Shown: positions 52,067 to 60,812, counted from the first letter of the stretch. The stretch: DNA of 64,000 nt from JAXLQL01 sp046331625 (GCA_046331625.1 JAXLQL010000006.1:1-64000); one strand, 5' to 3'. Made by a program: numbers and translations. The notes: generated by a model not told the origin, from the sequence alone.

Positions 52067-54163
52067 ATGAAAGTTTACGGCAGCGCCGATATCCGCAACA
52101 TTGCCTTCATCGGACACCTGAACAGCGGCAAAACCTCGTTGACTTCCGCGATAGCGTTTGCCTCGGGTATCGGCAACCGGTTGGGCCGCGTCGACGACGG
52201 TACCGCGATCACGGATTTCGACGAAGAAGAGACGGCGCGGAAGATCACCATCGGCTCGGCCATTGCTTCGGTGGAGTGGGGCAAACGCAAAGTCAACATT
52301 ATCGATACTCCTGGATTCAACATCTTCACGAACGATGTGAAGTTGGTCGTGGTAGCGGCGGACGCAGCCTTGGCTGTTGTCGATGGCGTCGCTGGAGTGG
52401 AAGTGCAGACCGAGAAGACCTGGTCCATCGCGAACGACTATCAGATTCCGCGTGCTCTGGTGATCAACAAGCTCGATCGCGAACGCTCCGATTTCCAGCG
52501 CGCCCTCGAGAGCATCCAAGCGGCGTTCGGCCGCGGCGCCGTACCCGTGCAACTGCCCATCGGCGCGGAAAAGGAATTCAAAGGCGTCGTCGACCTCATC
52601 ACGATGAAAGCGTACACATACACGCCTGGTGGCAACGGGAAGGGAACCGAGACGGAGATCCCCGGCGCGTTAGCTGAGGCGGCCAAGGCGGCTCACGAAG
52701 CGTTGGTGGAACTCGCGGCGGAAGGCGACGACGCTTTGATGGAAGAGTTCTTCGAGAAGGGAACGCTCCCGGTGGAGCACATCCGCGATGGGCTGGCCAC
52801 CGGCATCCGCGGCGGGCGCATGTTCCCGATTCTGTGTGCCTCGGCTTCGGCCAACATCGGTCTCGATCAACTGATGAATTTCCTGTGCGACTACATGCCC
52901 GCGCCCAGTGAGCGTCCCGCGGCCAAGGCTACTCTGGCCGGCAAGGAAACCGAGCGCAAGATCGCAGACGACCAGCCCGCTTCTTTGTTCGTATTCAAAA
53001 CGATCGCCGACCCGTTCGCCGGCCGCGTCAGCTACTTCAAGGTGATGTCCGGCGTGCTCAAGAACGACGCGCACTTGATCAACTCGCGCAACTCGGTTGA
53101 CGAGCGCCTTGCGCACATTGGCGCCTTGCAAGGCAAAGCCATCGTTCCGGTAACCGACCTGCACGCGGGCGATATCGGCGGCGTGGCAAAGCTCAAAGAT
53201 ACGGTCACCGGTGACACGCTGGCCGACAAGGGTTCCTTGATCTCATACCCGGCTGTCAGCTTGCCGGAGCCTTCCATCGCCTACGCGATCCACGCCAAGA
53301 CGCGGCAAGACGAAGATCGCATGGGCCACGCCGTGCACAAGGTGCTCGAAGAGGATCCATCGCTGCGGTTCTATCGCGATCCGCAAACCAAGGAATTCCT
53401 CATGGCTGGATCGGGCCAGCAGCACGTGGAGATCATCGTCTCGAAGCTCAAGAAGCGCTATCACTGCGACGTGGAGTTGCACGCGCCCAAGATTCCGTAT
53501 CGCGAGACCATTCGCGGATCGGCCGACGTGCATGGCCGCCACAAGAAGCAGACCGGTGGACACGGCCAGTTCGGCGATTGCCGCATCAAGGTGAGTCCGT
53601 TGGCGCGTGGCGAGAAGTTCGAATTCGTCAACGATATTTTCGGTGGTTCGATCCCGAAGCAGTACATTCCCGCGGTGGAGAAGGGAATTGTCGAAGCGGC
53701 CGAGCGCGGCTACCTCGCCGGATATCCGATGGTGGATTTCCGCGTGACGCTTTATGACGGCTCCTATCACGACGTCGACTCGAACGAACTGTCGTTCAAG
53801 ATGGCCGGCCGCAAAGCCTTCCGCCTCGCCATGGAGCAAGCCAAGCCAGCGCTGCTCGAGCCGATCATGAACGTGGAAGTGCAAGCTCCCGTGGAATTCG
53901 CCGGTGACCTCATGGGCGACTTCAACGGCCGCCGCGGCCGCGTGGCCGGCATGGACATCAAGGGCAGCACCCAGATCATCCGGTCGCAAGTGCCGATGTC
54001 CGAAATGCTCACCTATCAGAACGACTTGATCTCGATGACCCAGGGTCGCGCATCGTTCACCATGGAGTTCTCGCACTACGACTTCGTGCCCGGTTTGCAG
54101 GCCGAAAAGATCATCGCCGCAGCCAAGGCCGCGGGCGTGGGCGCCGAAGAAGAAGAGGAATAA
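52067..54163 (+). CDS. Elongation factor G-like translational GTPase (EF-G2 type)
   Basis: A 698-residue five-domain translational GTPase. G1 is GHLNSGKT at 16-23, G3 DTPG at 80-83 and G4 NKLD at 134-137. The G1 loop differs from the canonical AHxDAGKTT of housekeeping EF-G, and the switch I region (DFDEEETARKITIGSA) lacks the usual ERGITI, which places it with the EF-G-like paralogues (EF-G2/PRK12740 type) whose roles in translocation, recycling or stress are poorly defined. It ends in a polyglutamate tail. AGGAGC precedes the ATG. It is not near rpsL/rpsG/tuf, supporting paralogue status. Confidence 0.9.
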   Translation: MKVYGSADIRNIAFIGHLNSGKTSLTSAIAFASGIGNRLGRVDDGTAITDFDEEETARKITIGSAIASVEWGKRKVNIIDTPGFNIFTNDVKLVVVAADAALAVVDGVAGVEVQTEKTWSIANDYQIPRALVINKLDRERSDFQRALESIQAAFGRGAVPVQLPIGAEKEFKGVVDLITMKAYTYTPGGNGKGTETEIPGALAEAAKAAHEALVELAAEGDDALMEEFFEKGTLPVEHIRDGLATGIRGGRMFPILCASASANIGLDQLMNFLCDYMPAPSERPAAKATLAGKETERKIADDQPASLFVFKTIADPFAGRVSYFKVMSGVLKNDAHLINSRNSVDERLAHIGALQGKAIVPVTDLHAGDIGGVAKLKDTVTGDTLADKGSLISYPAVSLPEPSIAYAIHAKTRQDEDRMGHAVHKVLEEDPSLRFYRDPQTKEFLMAGSGQQHVEIIVSKLKKRYHCDVELHAPKIPYRETIRGSADVHGRHKKQTGGHGQFGDCRIKVSPLARGEKFEFVNDIFGGSIPKQYIPAVEKGIVEAAERGYLAGYPMVDFRVTLYDGSYHDVDSNELSFKMAGRKAFRLAMEQAKPALLEPIMNVEVQAPVEFAGDLMGDFNGRRGRVAGMDIKGSTQIIRSQVPMSEMLTYQNDLISMTQGRASFTMEFSHYDFVPGLQAEKIIAAAKAAGVGAEEEEE

Positions 54164-54173
54164 AGGCAGCTCC

Positions 54174-55241
54174 GTGGCCGGATATCCGGAGACGGCGGGC
54201 GAGGTCCGCGTCGCCTACGAAGAGTTGCGTGCGGGCGTCGCGCGGGTCTTCTCCGCCTGCCGCATGTCCGAGCCGGACGCGCACTTGCTGGCCGATACGC
54301 TCGCATGGGCGGACCTGCGCGGGATTCACTCGCACGGCGTGCTCCGTGTGCCCGACTACGTGCGTAAGTTCACGCACGGCGGCGTGGACCCTTGCGGGCG
54401 GCCTCGCGTGGTGCAGGAGCGCACCGCTGCGATCGTGGTGGATGGCGGCAATGCGATGGGGCAGATTGCCGCGCACTTCGCCATGGAGCGCGCAATCGAA
54501 GGCGCGCGGGGCGCCGCTCTTGCGATGGCTGTGGTCCGCGGGAGCAATCACTGCGGAGCCATGGCCTACTACGCGATGCAGGCGCTCGCGCGCGACATGA
54601 TCGGTGTGTGCGCCACGAATGCTCTTCCCACGATGGCGCCGTGGGGCGGCCTGGACAAGATCGTCGGGATCAATCCGCTCGCCGTCGCCATTCCCACCCG
54701 TGACGAACTCCCTGTGGTACTCGATTGTGCATTCAGCTACTCCTCGCACGGCAAGATCCGCGTGTTTCACCAGAAGGGGTCGCCGATTCCTTCTACCTGG
54801 GCCTTCGACAAAGACGGCCAGCCGACCACAGATGCTTCGGCTGCCATCGAAGGGTTGTTGCAACCGATCGGCGAATACAAGGGCGTGGGGCTCGGCGTCG
54901 TATTCGGGCTGCTCTCCACTGTACTTTCCGGCGCGAGCTACGGCACTGCGCTCGGAAACATGATTGACGGTCCTCGTTCGGGCCACGATGGGCACTTCTT
55001 CCTGGCGATTGACATCGCTGCTTTCGACGATCCGCAGCAAGTGAAGCTGCGAGCCGATGCCGCCGTTCGTCAGATCCGCGAAAGCCGCAAAGCGCAAGGT
55101 GCGGAAGCGCTCTACGCGCCGGGCGGACTCGAAGCCGAGATCGAAGCGCGCTACCGCCGCGAGGGGATCCCGCTGAATGCAGTAACCTTAGAAGCTCTGC
55201 GCCGCGTCGCGAACGAGCTTTCCGTGCCCGGCCCCGTATAA
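54174..55241 (+). CDS. Ldh-family malate/L-lactate/ureidoglycolate-type dehydrogenase
   Basis: A 355-residue NAD(P)-dependent oxidoreductase of the Ldh_2 family. The N-terminal DLRGIHSHGVLRVPDYVRKF carries the catalytic histidine, followed by VVRGSNHCGAMAYY and the ATNALPTMAPWGG nucleotide-binding segment. Family members oxidise malate, lactate, ureidoglycolate or sugar-derived hydroxyacids; the exact substrate cannot be read. The GTG start is ten bases after the EF-G stop, and an MFS transporter follows four bases downstream, so this looks like a small catabolic operon. Confidence 0.9.
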   Translation: MAGYPETAGEVRVAYEELRAGVARVFSACRMSEPDAHLLADTLAWADLRGIHSHGVLRVPDYVRKFTHGGVDPCGRPRVVQERTAAIVVDGGNAMGQIAAHFAMERAIEGARGAALAMAVVRGSNHCGAMAYYAMQALARDMIGVCATNALPTMAPWGGLDKIVGINPLAVAIPTRDELPVVLDCAFSYSSHGKIRVFHQKGSPIPSTWAFDKDGQPTTDASAAIEGLLQPIGEYKGVGLGVVFGLLSTVLSGASYGTALGNMIDGPRSGHDGHFFLAIDIAAFDDPQQVKLRADAAVRQIRESRKAQGAEALYAPGGLEAEIEARYRREGIPLNAVTLEALRRVANELSVPGPV

Positions 55242-55245
55242 CGCC

Positions 55246-56442
55246 ATGTTCCCCTTACTTCTGTTCTCTGCCTGGCTCAACTACATTGACCGTGGCACGT
55301 TGTCTGTAGCCGCGCCGGTGATCGCACCCGAGTTCGGAATGGACCCGCAGCGCGTCGGCATCCTGCTTTCGGCCTTCTTCTGGACCTACGCCACGCTCCA
55401 ACCCGTGGCCGGCTGGGTAGTGGATCGTTACCCGGTGAAGTGGGTCTACGGTTTGGGCTTCGCTTTCTGGACCGGCGCCACACTGCTCACCGGTTTCTCC
55501 GGCGGCTTCGTCACGCTACTCGCGTGCCGCGTTCTGCTGGGCATCGGCGAGTCAGTGGCGTATCCGTGCTACTCGAAGGTGATCACGAATCACTTTCCTG
55601 AAGGACGCCGCGGCATCGCGAATGCGCTGATCGATGCGGGCACAAAGGGCGGACCCGCAGTGGGAAATTTCATCGCGGCCACGTTCATCGCATCGGCGGG
55701 ATGGCGACCGTTCTTCATCGGCCTCGGGGCCATTACGTTCCTCTGGTTGCTGCCGTGGTCGCGCGTGACGCTGAATGACGGTCCAGTGGCGGGGCACAGG
55801 AGCGAGCCGGCTCCTCCCATGTCAGCGCTCCTGACACGAGGACATTTCTGGGGAACTTGTTTCGGGCTGTTCCTGTTCAACTACAACTACTATTTCCTGC
55901 TCACGTGGCTGCCGAGCTACCTGGTGAATGAGCGCAAGCTCGATTTGAAGGCCATGGGGATCGTGGGCGCGCTGCCTTGGCTCGCCACGGTTGCCGCCGC
56001 AATCGGGTTCGGCCTGCTCTCCGATAGGGCGATTCGCAACGGAGCTTCGGCGGGGCGTTTGCGGCCAACCGTGGTGGTGGCCGGCGAGGTGCTTTGCGCG
56101 CTGGCGCTGCCATTCGCTCGCAGCGTCGATCCGTGGGTGGCCTACGGGTTCATGATCGTCGCTTTCGCCGGCGTGGGTGTGGCGACTTCGAACATCTGGG
56201 CCTACTCGCAGTTGCTAGCGGGTCCCACGCTGTCCGGCCGCTGGACCGGGATTCAGAACGGATTCGGCAATCTCGGCGGCGTGGCCGCTCCTATCCTGAC
56301 CGGGTATCTGGTGAAGACCACGGGGACGTTCGAGTCGGCGTTCCTCACCTCGGCAGCGGCGGTGTTTCTGAGCGGAGTCTGCTATGCCGCCGTCTTCTGG
56401 CTCGTGCGCCGGAACCGGTTCGCCGCCGCGTCAGCCGCCTAG
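55246..56442 (+). CDS. MFS transporter, anion:cation symporter (ACS) type
   Basis: A 398-residue transporter with about 12 membrane helices. The N-terminal LNYIDRGTLSVAAPVIAPEFGM and the DRYPVKWVYGLGFAFW loop are typical of the ACS group that imports hexuronates, galactonate, phthalate and related organic acids. Lying four bases after the Ldh-family gene, it probably brings in the substrate of that enzyme. Its end overlaps the convergent TPR gene by 12 bases. Confidence 0.9.
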   Translation: MFPLLLFSAWLNYIDRGTLSVAAPVIAPEFGMDPQRVGILLSAFFWTYATLQPVAGWVVDRYPVKWVYGLGFAFWTGATLLTGFSGGFVTLLACRVLLGIGESVAYPCYSKVITNHFPEGRRGIANALIDAGTKGGPAVGNFIAATFIASAGWRPFFIGLGAITFLWLLPWSRVTLNDGPVAGHRSEPAPPMSALLTRGHFWGTCFGLFLFNYNYYFLLTWLPSYLVNERKLDLKAMGIVGALPWLATVAAAIGFGLLSDRAIRNGASAGRLRPTVVVAGEVLCALALPFARSVDPWVAYGFMIVAFAGVGVATSNIWAYSQLLAGPTLSGRWTGIQNGFGNLGGVAAPILTGYLVKTTGTFESAFLTSAAAVFLSGVCYAAVFWLVRRNRFAAASAA

Positions 56443-56745
56443 CATGTCGAGAGCGCCCTGGAGTTCGCTCCTTGTGTGCGCATCGCCATTGCGACGGGTA
56501 GCTTCGATGCCGCGCCGGTAGATCTCCCGCGCTTCGTCGACCCGCCCCAGCTTTTCCAGCGTTTGGCCTCCGTGGAAGTAACCGGCCGAGTAGTCAGGAT
56601 CGCGCTGCAGCAACTCCTCGAAAATCGGGACCGAGCCTTCCAGGTCTCCCATGTTGGCCACTTCCATGGCCATCATGTAGCGGAAGCGCGAGTTGGCTGG
56701 ATCCTGTGCAACCAGCGATTTCAGTGACTCGAGGCGATGACTCAT
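56431..56745 (-). CDS. Small TPR protein
   Basis: A 104-residue protein made of two to three tetratricopeptide repeats (RYMMAMEVANMGDLEGSVPIFEELLQRDPDYSAGYFHGGQTLEKLGRVDEAREIYRRGI). Similar short TPR proteins are common next to unrelated genes; a scaffolding role is likely but the partner is unknown. Confidence 0.85.
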   Translation of the reverse strand: MSHRLESLKSLVAQDPANSRFRYMMAMEVANMGDLEGSVPIFEELLQRDPDYSAGYFHGGQTLEKLGRVDEAREIYRRGIEATRRNGDAHTRSELQGALDMLGG

Positions 56746-56788
56746 CCAGTGTCAATTGTAGCGGCCGGGGAAGTCTACACTAGAGAAG

Positions 56789-57004
56789 ATGCCAGCGTAC
56801 GTAGCCTTTTTCAACCAAACTGCCACCGGCTACTCCTCGCATGTGCCGGACCTCCCCGGATGCGTTGCCGCCGGCTCGACGCTCGATGAGACCCGCACTC
56901 TCGTCCGAGAGGCGATCGAATTTCACCTCGAGGGTATGCGCACGCACGGCGAGCCGATTCCTGCTCCCGCGCCGCATGTCGAGGAAATCGAGGTCGCAGT
57001 CTGA
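56789..57004 (+). CDS. HicB-like antitoxin, orphan
   Basis: A 71-residue HicB-fold protein (MPAYVAFFNQTATGYSSHVPDLPGCVAAGSTLDETRTLVREAIEFHLEGM) that keeps the partial RNase-H-like beta-alpha core but has no C-terminal DNA-binding domain. No HicA toxin gene lies on either side, so it is an orphan or acts on a toxin elsewhere. Confidence 0.85.
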   Translation: MPAYVAFFNQTATGYSSHVPDLPGCVAAGSTLDETRTLVREAIEFHLEGMRTHGEPIPAPAPHVEEIEVAV

Positions 57005-57010
57005 CAGCTC

Positions 57011-58159
57011 TCAGTCTCGTTTGACCAGCGACCGGTCAATCGACCGGATCGTCGGCCTCCCCGCCAACGCCATCGCCATCGCGAGTTCGTCGCGCAGCAG
57101 TTCCAGCACCTTCTGCACGCCCGCCGCGCCGAACGCTCCCAACCCCCACAGCGGAGGCCGCCCCACCAGCACCGCCTTCGCTCCCAGCGCCAGCGCCTTG
57201 AGCACGTCCGTCCCGCGCCGGAAGCCACCGTCGATCAGCGCCGTTCCTCGCCCCTGCATCGCCGCGACAATCTCCGGCAGCACATCGAGCGTCGCCGGAT
57301 CGCCATCGAGGTAACGTCCTCCGTGATTCGAAACCACCACGCCCGCCGCGCCATACTTCAGCGCCAGCGCCGCATCTTCGCCCGTCAGGATCCCTTTCAC
57401 CAGAACCGGCACCTTGCTCTTGTTCACAAGCTCAGTCAGGAATCGCCAATCGAGCTGCGCCTGGAACCGCACCGGCAACCCGTATGACGAGGTAGGCGCA
57501 TCAGGCACCTCGCGCCTCCGCCGCCCACCCGACTTTTCACCCGACCGCTGCAGCGTCAGGTTATTCCGCTTGTCGCGTTCGCGCGGCGCGTTGTAGGGAG
57601 CGTCCACGGTCACGAGCACCGCCTTGCATCCCGCATCCACGGCCCGCGCCACACGCTCGTGCGTGGCTTCCGCGTCCGGACCCGTATAGAGCTGGAACCA
57701 GAGCGTCGTCTTCGACGCAGCGGCGATCTTGTCGATCGGCAGCGTGGAGTTGGTGCTGATCGCCATGTGGGCGCCCGCCGCACTCGCCCCGCGCACCGTT
57801 TCTGCTTCGCCTTCGGGATGCAGCAGCCCGTGCGTGCCCGTCGGCGCCACCACGATCGGCATGGCGAGCTTCTGCCCGAGCACCGTGGTCGACACGTCGA
57901 GCTTGTCTACGGGCCGAAAGAATCGCGGACGAAACGTGTATCGCTGGAACGCGTCGCGATTGCGCTTGACTGTCCACTCGTCCCAGCCACCGCCCGACAC
58001 GTAGTCATAGGCACTCTTGGGAACCTTCGACTTGCACACCGGTTCGAAGTCGAAGATGTTGATCATCTCCTCGAGCCGCGCGCCCGATTCTTGCGCCGAA
58101 AGCAGGGGCGACCCCGCGAGGAAGAGAGACCAGTCAATGAATGCCTGCCGGCGTGTCAT
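57011..58159 (-). CDS. FMN-dependent alpha-hydroxy-acid oxidase/dehydrogenase
   Basis: A 382-residue enzyme of the glycolate oxidase/lactate oxidase family. The TIM barrel has the N-terminal AYDYVSGGGWDEWTVKRNRDAF, the FMN region PIVVAPTGTHGLLHPEGE, the catalytic histidine in VVSNHGGRYLDG and the phosphate-binding end GTDVLKALALGAKAVLVGRPPLWG. A twin-arginine-like leader (MTRRQAFIDWSLFLAGSPLLSA) suggests export, unusual for the soluble branch but common for oxidoreductases in this window. ATG 58159 is used; an upstream TTG would add three residues. Substrate probably a small 2-hydroxy acid. Confidence 0.9.
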   Translation of the reverse strand: MTRRQAFIDWSLFLAGSPLLSAQESGARLEEMINIFDFEPVCKSKVPKSAYDYVSGGGWDEWTVKRNRDAFQRYTFRPRFFRPVDKLDVSTTVLGQKLAMPIVVAPTGTHGLLHPEGEAETVRGASAAGAHMAISTNSTLPIDKIAAASKTTLWFQLYTGPDAEATHERVARAVDAGCKAVLVTVDAPYNAPRERDKRNNLTLQRSGEKSGGRRRREVPDAPTSSYGLPVRFQAQLDWRFLTELVNKSKVPVLVKGILTGEDAALALKYGAAGVVVSNHGGRYLDGDPATLDVLPEIVAAMQGRGTALIDGGFRRGTDVLKALALGAKAVLVGRPPLWGLGAFGAAGVQKVLELLRDELAMAMALAGRPTIRSIDRSLVKRD

Positions 58160-58183
58160 GGTCCGCAATCATACCAGATGCGT

Positions 58184-58708
58184 TCAGCGAACCACCCACA
58201 GGTAGACCGGCCGATTGTCGCGTTTGGTTTTGCGGACCGGCTTCCAGTCGCCCATCGCGAACTGGTGCGACACGATCCGCGTGCCCGGCCTCAGTTCCTT
58301 CAGGAGCTTCGGTTTCAGCCGCGCATTCACCGTGGTCAACAGGTACAGCGTCACTACCGTGGCTTGGGAGAAGTCGGCCTGGAACAGGTCCTGCTCGAGG
58401 AACTTCACACGATCGGCGACGCCGGCTCTGCGCGCGTTGTCATTGGCTTCTTTGATTCGCTGAGGATCGATGTCGATGCCCACACCGCGCGCACCGTACC
58501 GCTTCGCTGCCGTGATCACGATGCGCCCGTCGCCGCAGCCGAGGTCGTAGACGGTGTCCGAACCGGTCACCTTGGCGAGCTTCAGCATCGCGTCGATCAC
58601 GGCGTCCGGCGACGGAACGTAGGGAACGTCCCACTTGTCCCAGTCTTCGTTCTGCGCTGCGGCAATCGCAGTTGCCGGGATCGTGAGGAAGAGGCGGCGG
58701 CTCAACAT
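58184..58708 (-). CDS. SAM-dependent methyltransferase with export leader
   Basis: A 174-residue class I methyltransferase: the SAM-binding motif I is VYDLGCGDGRIV near 52-63, followed by GVGIDIDPQRI and the post-I acidic DLF. The N-terminus (MLSRRLFLTIPATAIAAAQ) looks like a Tat or Sec signal ending in AAAQ, which is odd because SAM is not expected outside the cytoplasm. Similar proteins are annotated in Acidobacteria. It may be a membrane-facing enzyme, or the leader may not function. It lies 24 bases upstream of the hydroxy-acid oxidase start on the same strand. Confidence 0.85.
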   Translation of the reverse strand: MLSRRLFLTIPATAIAAAQNEDWDKWDVPYVPSPDAVIDAMLKLAKVTGSDTVYDLGCGDGRIVITAAKRYGARGVGIDIDPQRIKEANDNARRAGVADRVKFLEQDLFQADFSQATVVTLYLLTTVNARLKPKLLKELRPGTRIVSHQFAMGDWKPVRKTKRDNRPVYLWVVR

Positions 58709-58778
58709 GGGACACATGATAGCGCCCGGTGTCTCGCCTAACTAACTACTTTCGGGCGAACAATTCCAAAGTTCGGTT

Positions 58779-58818
58779 TGTGGGGCAGGCTTCAGCCTGC
58801 GCGGGACTTCAGTCCCGC
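58779..58818 (+). repeat. REP-like double-hairpin repeat, single copy
   Basis: A well-preserved single copy: TGTGGGGC, stem GCAGGCTTCAGCCTGC, stem GCGGGACTTCAGTCCCGC. It lies in the gap between the methyltransferase and the PadR-operon membrane protein. Frames read through it give the artefactual peptide motif often seen in spurious acidobacterial proteins. Confidence 0.92.
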
Positions 58819-58964
58819 TATCGACGCCCGCGCCCAAGCCCTGGCGGCGAACTTCAACCGCACCGACAGGTGCTCCGGCGGCCTTCACTTCAATTCCGCT
58901 CTTGGCAGGCGCAAAGTTGCAAGCCGGGCGGCGAGTCCGGGCCGAACTTCGCGCCGGAAATCAG

Positions 58965-60113
58965 CTAGCGCCCGCTCCACGCCTTCCGCACCGACGCCGC
59001 GAATCGCTCAGGCTCTGCCACATCGAGCAATACCGGCGTGCCGTTTTCCCGCGCGGGCGGCAAGAGCACCAGCTTCTCCGCACCCGTCGTGAAGAGCTTC
59101 ACTGACCGGCCATTCGCGGTCCGGAAGTTGCCCGCCCGGTAGTACGGATTTCCAAATCCACCTGTCCGCAGCGCGGGCTTCCATCCCGGCTCCGACCCCA
59201 AATCCACCACACGCACATTCGCCACGTCAACGCTCGCCGCGGGCACGGTCATCCCGTAGAATCGCGAATGGATCACAAGGGACTCGCGAGTCAAATCCAC
59301 GGGCGGGCGTCCGGGCGCGTACAGCAACGCTGCGGCGACCACAGCCAACGTGACGCCGCCGATCGCCAACCCGATCCCCGCGGACAACATCATTCCTGTG
59401 CGCGGAGCACTCGTATCGGCAAGCGGCGCCGCCGTGCCTGCGGGCGTAATCGCGGCCACGAATTGGTCCCGATCCTCCGGGCTCACCAGCATCGTTCGCT
59501 CGCCATCGGTGACCACCACCGCCTTGTTCCGATCCGTTACATACCATGTCGACCGCCCCAGCGCCTTCGACCAATACTTGCCGTAGTAGCCGAACAGCCC
59601 GCCGCTGCCCCAGAGCCTCACGCAGCCCCAGAAATCGGCAGCGGTGGCGTCGCGCACGAAACGCAGACGGTCGAGCGGCACCACGATGTCCCCGATCAGC
59701 CTCTTGACGCGAAAAGCTCCACCGGAGATCTCGTATCCTCGAGGCGAGTACGCGTAGCTGAGCCCAATCACGGCCACCGAAAGCGATGCGGCTAGGATCG
59801 TCGCGATGGTCCCCGCGCTCAGAAGCAATAGCGGGAGTGCGACCACGAGAGCAATTGCCGCCGCCGACACGATCTTGGTCATCCGGTCATACCGCACCGC
59901 GAATGTTGCGCTCGTCATCTCTGCACCTCCTGTCAATCGCCGAACCAAATGAATCACTCGTTCGTTGACTCCGCTGCTAGCGACGTTTGCCAGCACGGAA
60001 AGCCGCAGCGGCTCCGCGCGCAAGAGCTCCGCGAATTCGGCGCCGAACTCGCGCCGCCATGCTGGCGGATACAGCCGCAGCAGAGCGTGGATCATGAGGT
60101 CGCGCGGTGTCAT
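58965..60113 (-). CDS. PadR-operon membrane protein with possible second start
   Basis: A 382-residue protein whose ATG overlaps the PadR stop (ATGA). The first 65 residues (LLRLYPPAWRREFGAEFAELL) match the short prefix domain found after PadR regulators in Acidobacteria. From M66 a different module begins: membrane helices, a PH-like region (SYAYSPRGYEISGGAFRVKRLIGDIVVPLDRLRF), another helix pair around 265-285, and a second PH-like part. AGGAGGT ends only about five bases before the codon for M66 (ATG at 59918), so an independent 317-residue product could also start there. Function unknown. Confidence 0.78.
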   Translation of the reverse strand: MTPRDLMIHALLRLYPPAWRREFGAEFAELLRAEPLRLSVLANVASSGVNERVIHLVRRLTGGAEMTSATFAVRYDRMTKIVSAAAIALVVALPLLLLSAGTIATILAASLSVAVIGLSYAYSPRGYEISGGAFRVKRLIGDIVVPLDRLRFVRDATAADFWGCVRLWGSGGLFGYYGKYWSKALGRSTWYVTDRNKAVVVTDGERTMLVSPEDRDQFVAAITPAGTAAPLADTSAPRTGMMLSAGIGLAIGGVTLAVVAAALLYAPGRPPVDLTRESLVIHSRFYGMTVPAASVDVANVRVVDLGSEPGWKPALRTGGFGNPYYRAGNFRTANGRSVKLFTTGAEKLVLLPPARENGTPVLLDVAEPERFAASVRKAWSGR

Positions 60114-60424
60114 GCCGGTCGAAGCCTCTCCAAGCCCACCTCCGACAATCGCTGCATCTCTGTCAATTGCGCGTTCAACTGCCGCACTCCGGTCCTCGTC
60201 AGTTCGTAAGGACGCTGGCGTCCCGGACTCGCTCGCGGAACAATCAGCTTCTTCTCCACCAGCCGGGTGATGGCGGTGTAGAGCGTGCCCGGACCCATCG
60301 TCACTCCGGCGAACATTTCCACATCGCCTTTGATTGCGTAGCCGTGCTTGGGTCCGGAAGCCAAGCTTGCCAGGATGAGCAGTTCCGGATCGCAAGCGGG
60401 GCCGGCGGCCGATTTTCGCGCCAT
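60110..60424 (-). CDS. PadR-family transcriptional regulator
   Basis: A 104-residue winged-helix repressor: ELLILASLASGPKHGYAIKGDVEMF and MGPGTLYTAITRLVEKKLIVPRASPGRQRPYELTRTGVRQLN are classic PadR segments. The C-terminal helix is short, as in subfamily s2. It probably senses a small ligand and represses its own operon; a strong palindrome lies just before its start codon. Confidence 0.95.
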   Translation of the reverse strand: MARKSAAGPACDPELLILASLASGPKHGYAIKGDVEMFAGVTMGPGTLYTAITRLVEKKLIVPRASPGRQRPYELTRTGVRQLNAQLTEMQRLSEVGLERLRPA

Positions 60425-60428
60425 ACTA

Positions 60429-60452
60429 CGAATTACGATATATCATAATTCG
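60429..60452. promoter_or_regulatory. 24-base palindrome, candidate PadR operator
   Basis: CGAATTA-C-GATATATC-A-TAATTCG is a palindrome broken only by one base pair. It lies 5-28 bases upstream of the padR ATG, in an AT-rich island inside GC-rich DNA, and overlaps any -10 box, so binding would block transcription. PadR proteins bind comparable dyads; the assignment to this PadR is inference from position. Confidence 0.65.
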
Positions 60453-60590
60453 AAGCAGTGCAAGGGGAGGACTATCGGCGGGGTGGAGTGTTCCCGGAAT
60501 ACGACACCTACCTCCCCGTGCTACTCCACGCCAAATCATAGTGGATACGGGATTTACAGAGATTTTCCCCGTCCTCAGCGCACAGTATAG

Positions 60591-60812
60591 ATGCAGGGTA
60601 TCGATATGCCGTCAGTCATTCATACGTTCGATACACGTCCGCTTCATAACAGTAGTGCAAGCGTCCACGCTGCGTGTTCGCGCTGCGGCGCAACCCAGGT
60701 TCGGCCTTCGACCTCGGCGCCCTACAAACAATTCATGCTCGGCTTGCTGCGCATGCGACTCATGCGCTGCGGGAGGTGCTTTCACAAGTTCATTGCATTC
60801 CGCTCAGAGTGA
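60591..60812 (+). CDS. Small zinc-ribbon-like protein
   Basis: A 73-residue protein with two Cys-x2-Cys knuckles, CSRCGATQVRPS and MRCGRCFHKFIAF, separated by a basic helix (YKQFMLGLLRMRL). The spacing suits one zinc ribbon. I have seen similar short proteins in Acidobacteria without known role. An internal ATG at 60606 is an equally good start. Its end overlaps the convergent glycosyltransferase gene by nine bases. Confidence 0.6.
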   Translation: MQGIDMPSVIHTFDTRPLHNSSASVHAACSRCGATQVRPSTSAPYKQFMLGLLRMRLMRCGRCFHKFIAFRSE

